Shown here piece by piece: positions 4,826-5,286 of a stretch of DNA of 5,286 nt. A model generated the notes under the pieces. The model was given only the letters and a program-made list of their open reading frames with translations, was not told the origin of the DNA and did not search any database. The DNA lies in contig JAICYE010000202.1 of assembly GCA_025934385.1 (NCBI GenBank), positions 1 to 5,286 of the forward strand, read 5' to 3'. The first letter of the stretch is position 1, and each line of letters starts with the position of its first letter. Position numbers and translations under genes: made by a program. This DNA comes from Acidimicrobiia bacterium (GTDB lineage: Bacteria > Actinomycetota > Acidimicrobiia > IMCC26256 > BP-133).

Positions 4826-5286
4826 CCGGCCGGAAGCCCTTCCGCAGCGCCTGGCGGGGCATCTCCGAGAAGCGGGCAGCCTGGCTGCGGGCCAGCGCCC
4901 GCAGCAGCCGGTGGGTCACGAAGAAGACGACGACCGGCACCACGATCACCGCCACCCGGAAGGCGTTGGTGACGTTGCCCACCGGCACCTTGAGCCACTT
5001 GGCCACGAGGTCGTTGGAGGCGGCGAAGAACAGCACGACGTAGAACGACAGCGTGGCTGCTCCCAGCGACGTGCGGAAGGGGTGGTCCCGGGGCCGGTCG
5101 AGGAGGTGGTGGACGTCGCGGTCGCGGGTGAACCACGACTCGATGAATGGCCAGGCGTAGAGGCCGAGGAACGTGATGCCGCCGAGGAACACGGCCGGGA
5201 AGAACGGGTTGGGAATCTCGAAGCCGAAGGCCCGGATCTCCCACGGCGGGAACAGCCGCAGGGCGCCCTCCAGCCAGCCCATGTAC
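4797..5286 (-). CDS. qcrB: Cytochrome bc1 complex cytochrome b subunit QcrB, C-terminal part (5' end outside window)
   Basis: QcrB is the membrane subunit of the respiratory menaquinol:cytochrome c oxidoreductase, or bc1-aa3 supercomplex in actinobacteria. The visible ~163 codons begin YMGWLEGALRLFPPWEI, exactly where actinobacterial QcrB continues after the P-[DE]-W-Y motif of the quinol-oxidation site, so the ATG at 5282 is internal. Three membrane helices follow: FFPAVFLGGITFLGLYAWPF, the segment around LGAATLSFYVVLFFAAS, and RVAVIVVPVVVFFVTHRLL. Between the first two lies the family signature HHLLDRPRDHPFRT. The tail is short and charged and ends GDTGSSP. Heme-ligating histidines would lie outside the window. 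The last nine codons and the stop overlap the end of the NTF2-like remnant on the other strand. qcrC and qcrA are expected beyond the right edge. Confidence 0.96.
   Translation of the reverse strand, partial: YMGWLEGALRLFPPWEIRAFGFEIPNPFFPAVFLGGITFLGLYAWPFIESWFTRDRDVHHLLDRPRDHPFRTSLGAATLSFYVVLFFAASNDLVAKWLKVPVGNVTNAFRVAVIVVPVVVFFVTHRLLRALARSQAARFSEMPRQALRKGFRPVSGDTGSSP

Noticed and set aside
4276..5043. Open frame of 255 codons on the + strand
   Set aside because: It crosses both the NTF2-like remnant and qcrB in wrong frames and its translation is low complexity.

Overview
The window is about 5.3 kb of very GC-rich DNA whose genes use G or C at almost every third codon position. The gene types point to an actinomycete, most likely of the class Acidimicrobiia: a QcrB with actinobacterial sequence features, an F420-dependent luciferase-like oxidoreductase of the TIGR03619 type, and a large exported-type protein built from 'GYW...DGGIFAFGDA' repeats. 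The taxonomic placement is inference; no rRNA or tRNA gene is present.

Layout. (1) Bases 1-2501, + strand: the 3' part of a large repeat protein that is open at the left edge. It has the tail of an Ig-like domain, six ~41-residue repeats, a bacterial Ig-like domain, a fibronectin type III domain, a Gly/Asp-rich linker, and six more repeats. (2) Bases 2504-2521: a GC-rich hairpin between two convergent genes. (3) Bases 2522-2965, - strand: a bacterioferritin-like diiron protein. (4) Bases 2966-3123: a divergent intergenic region with an AT-rich core. It holds a 14-bp perfect palindrome and a 19-bp near-perfect inverted repeat, so the same motif faces outward toward both flanking genes. (5) Bases 3097-3417, + strand: a small four-cysteine, probably [2Fe-2S], thioredoxin-like ferredoxin protein. 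It overlaps by 4 bases (CTGA) with (6) bases 3414-4259, an F420-dependent LLM-class oxidoreductase that appears to start at CTG. (7) Bases 4260-4489: no gene; a 13-bp perfect inverted repeat is present. (8) Bases 4490-4825, + strand: a possible 34-residue membrane peptide, then a TGA, then in the same frame the C-terminal half of an NTF2/SnoaL-like protein with no N-terminal half, probably a gene remnant. (9) Bases 4797-5286, - strand: the C-terminal part of QcrB, the cytochrome b subunit of the bc1 complex, open at the right edge.

How the genes may work together: ferritin and the four-cysteine protein are divergent and share a mirrored regulatory region, so they are probably co-regulated. 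An iron-storage protein beside a small Fe-S electron carrier recalls the bacterioferritin/Bfd pairing, though the carrier here belongs to a different family. The F420 oxidoreductase is translationally coupled to the Fe-S protein and could belong to the same redox unit. This module and its mirrored control region are the most interesting part of the window. The rest is ordinary Acidimicrobiia-type gene content, apart from the truncated NTF2-like gene beside qcrB.
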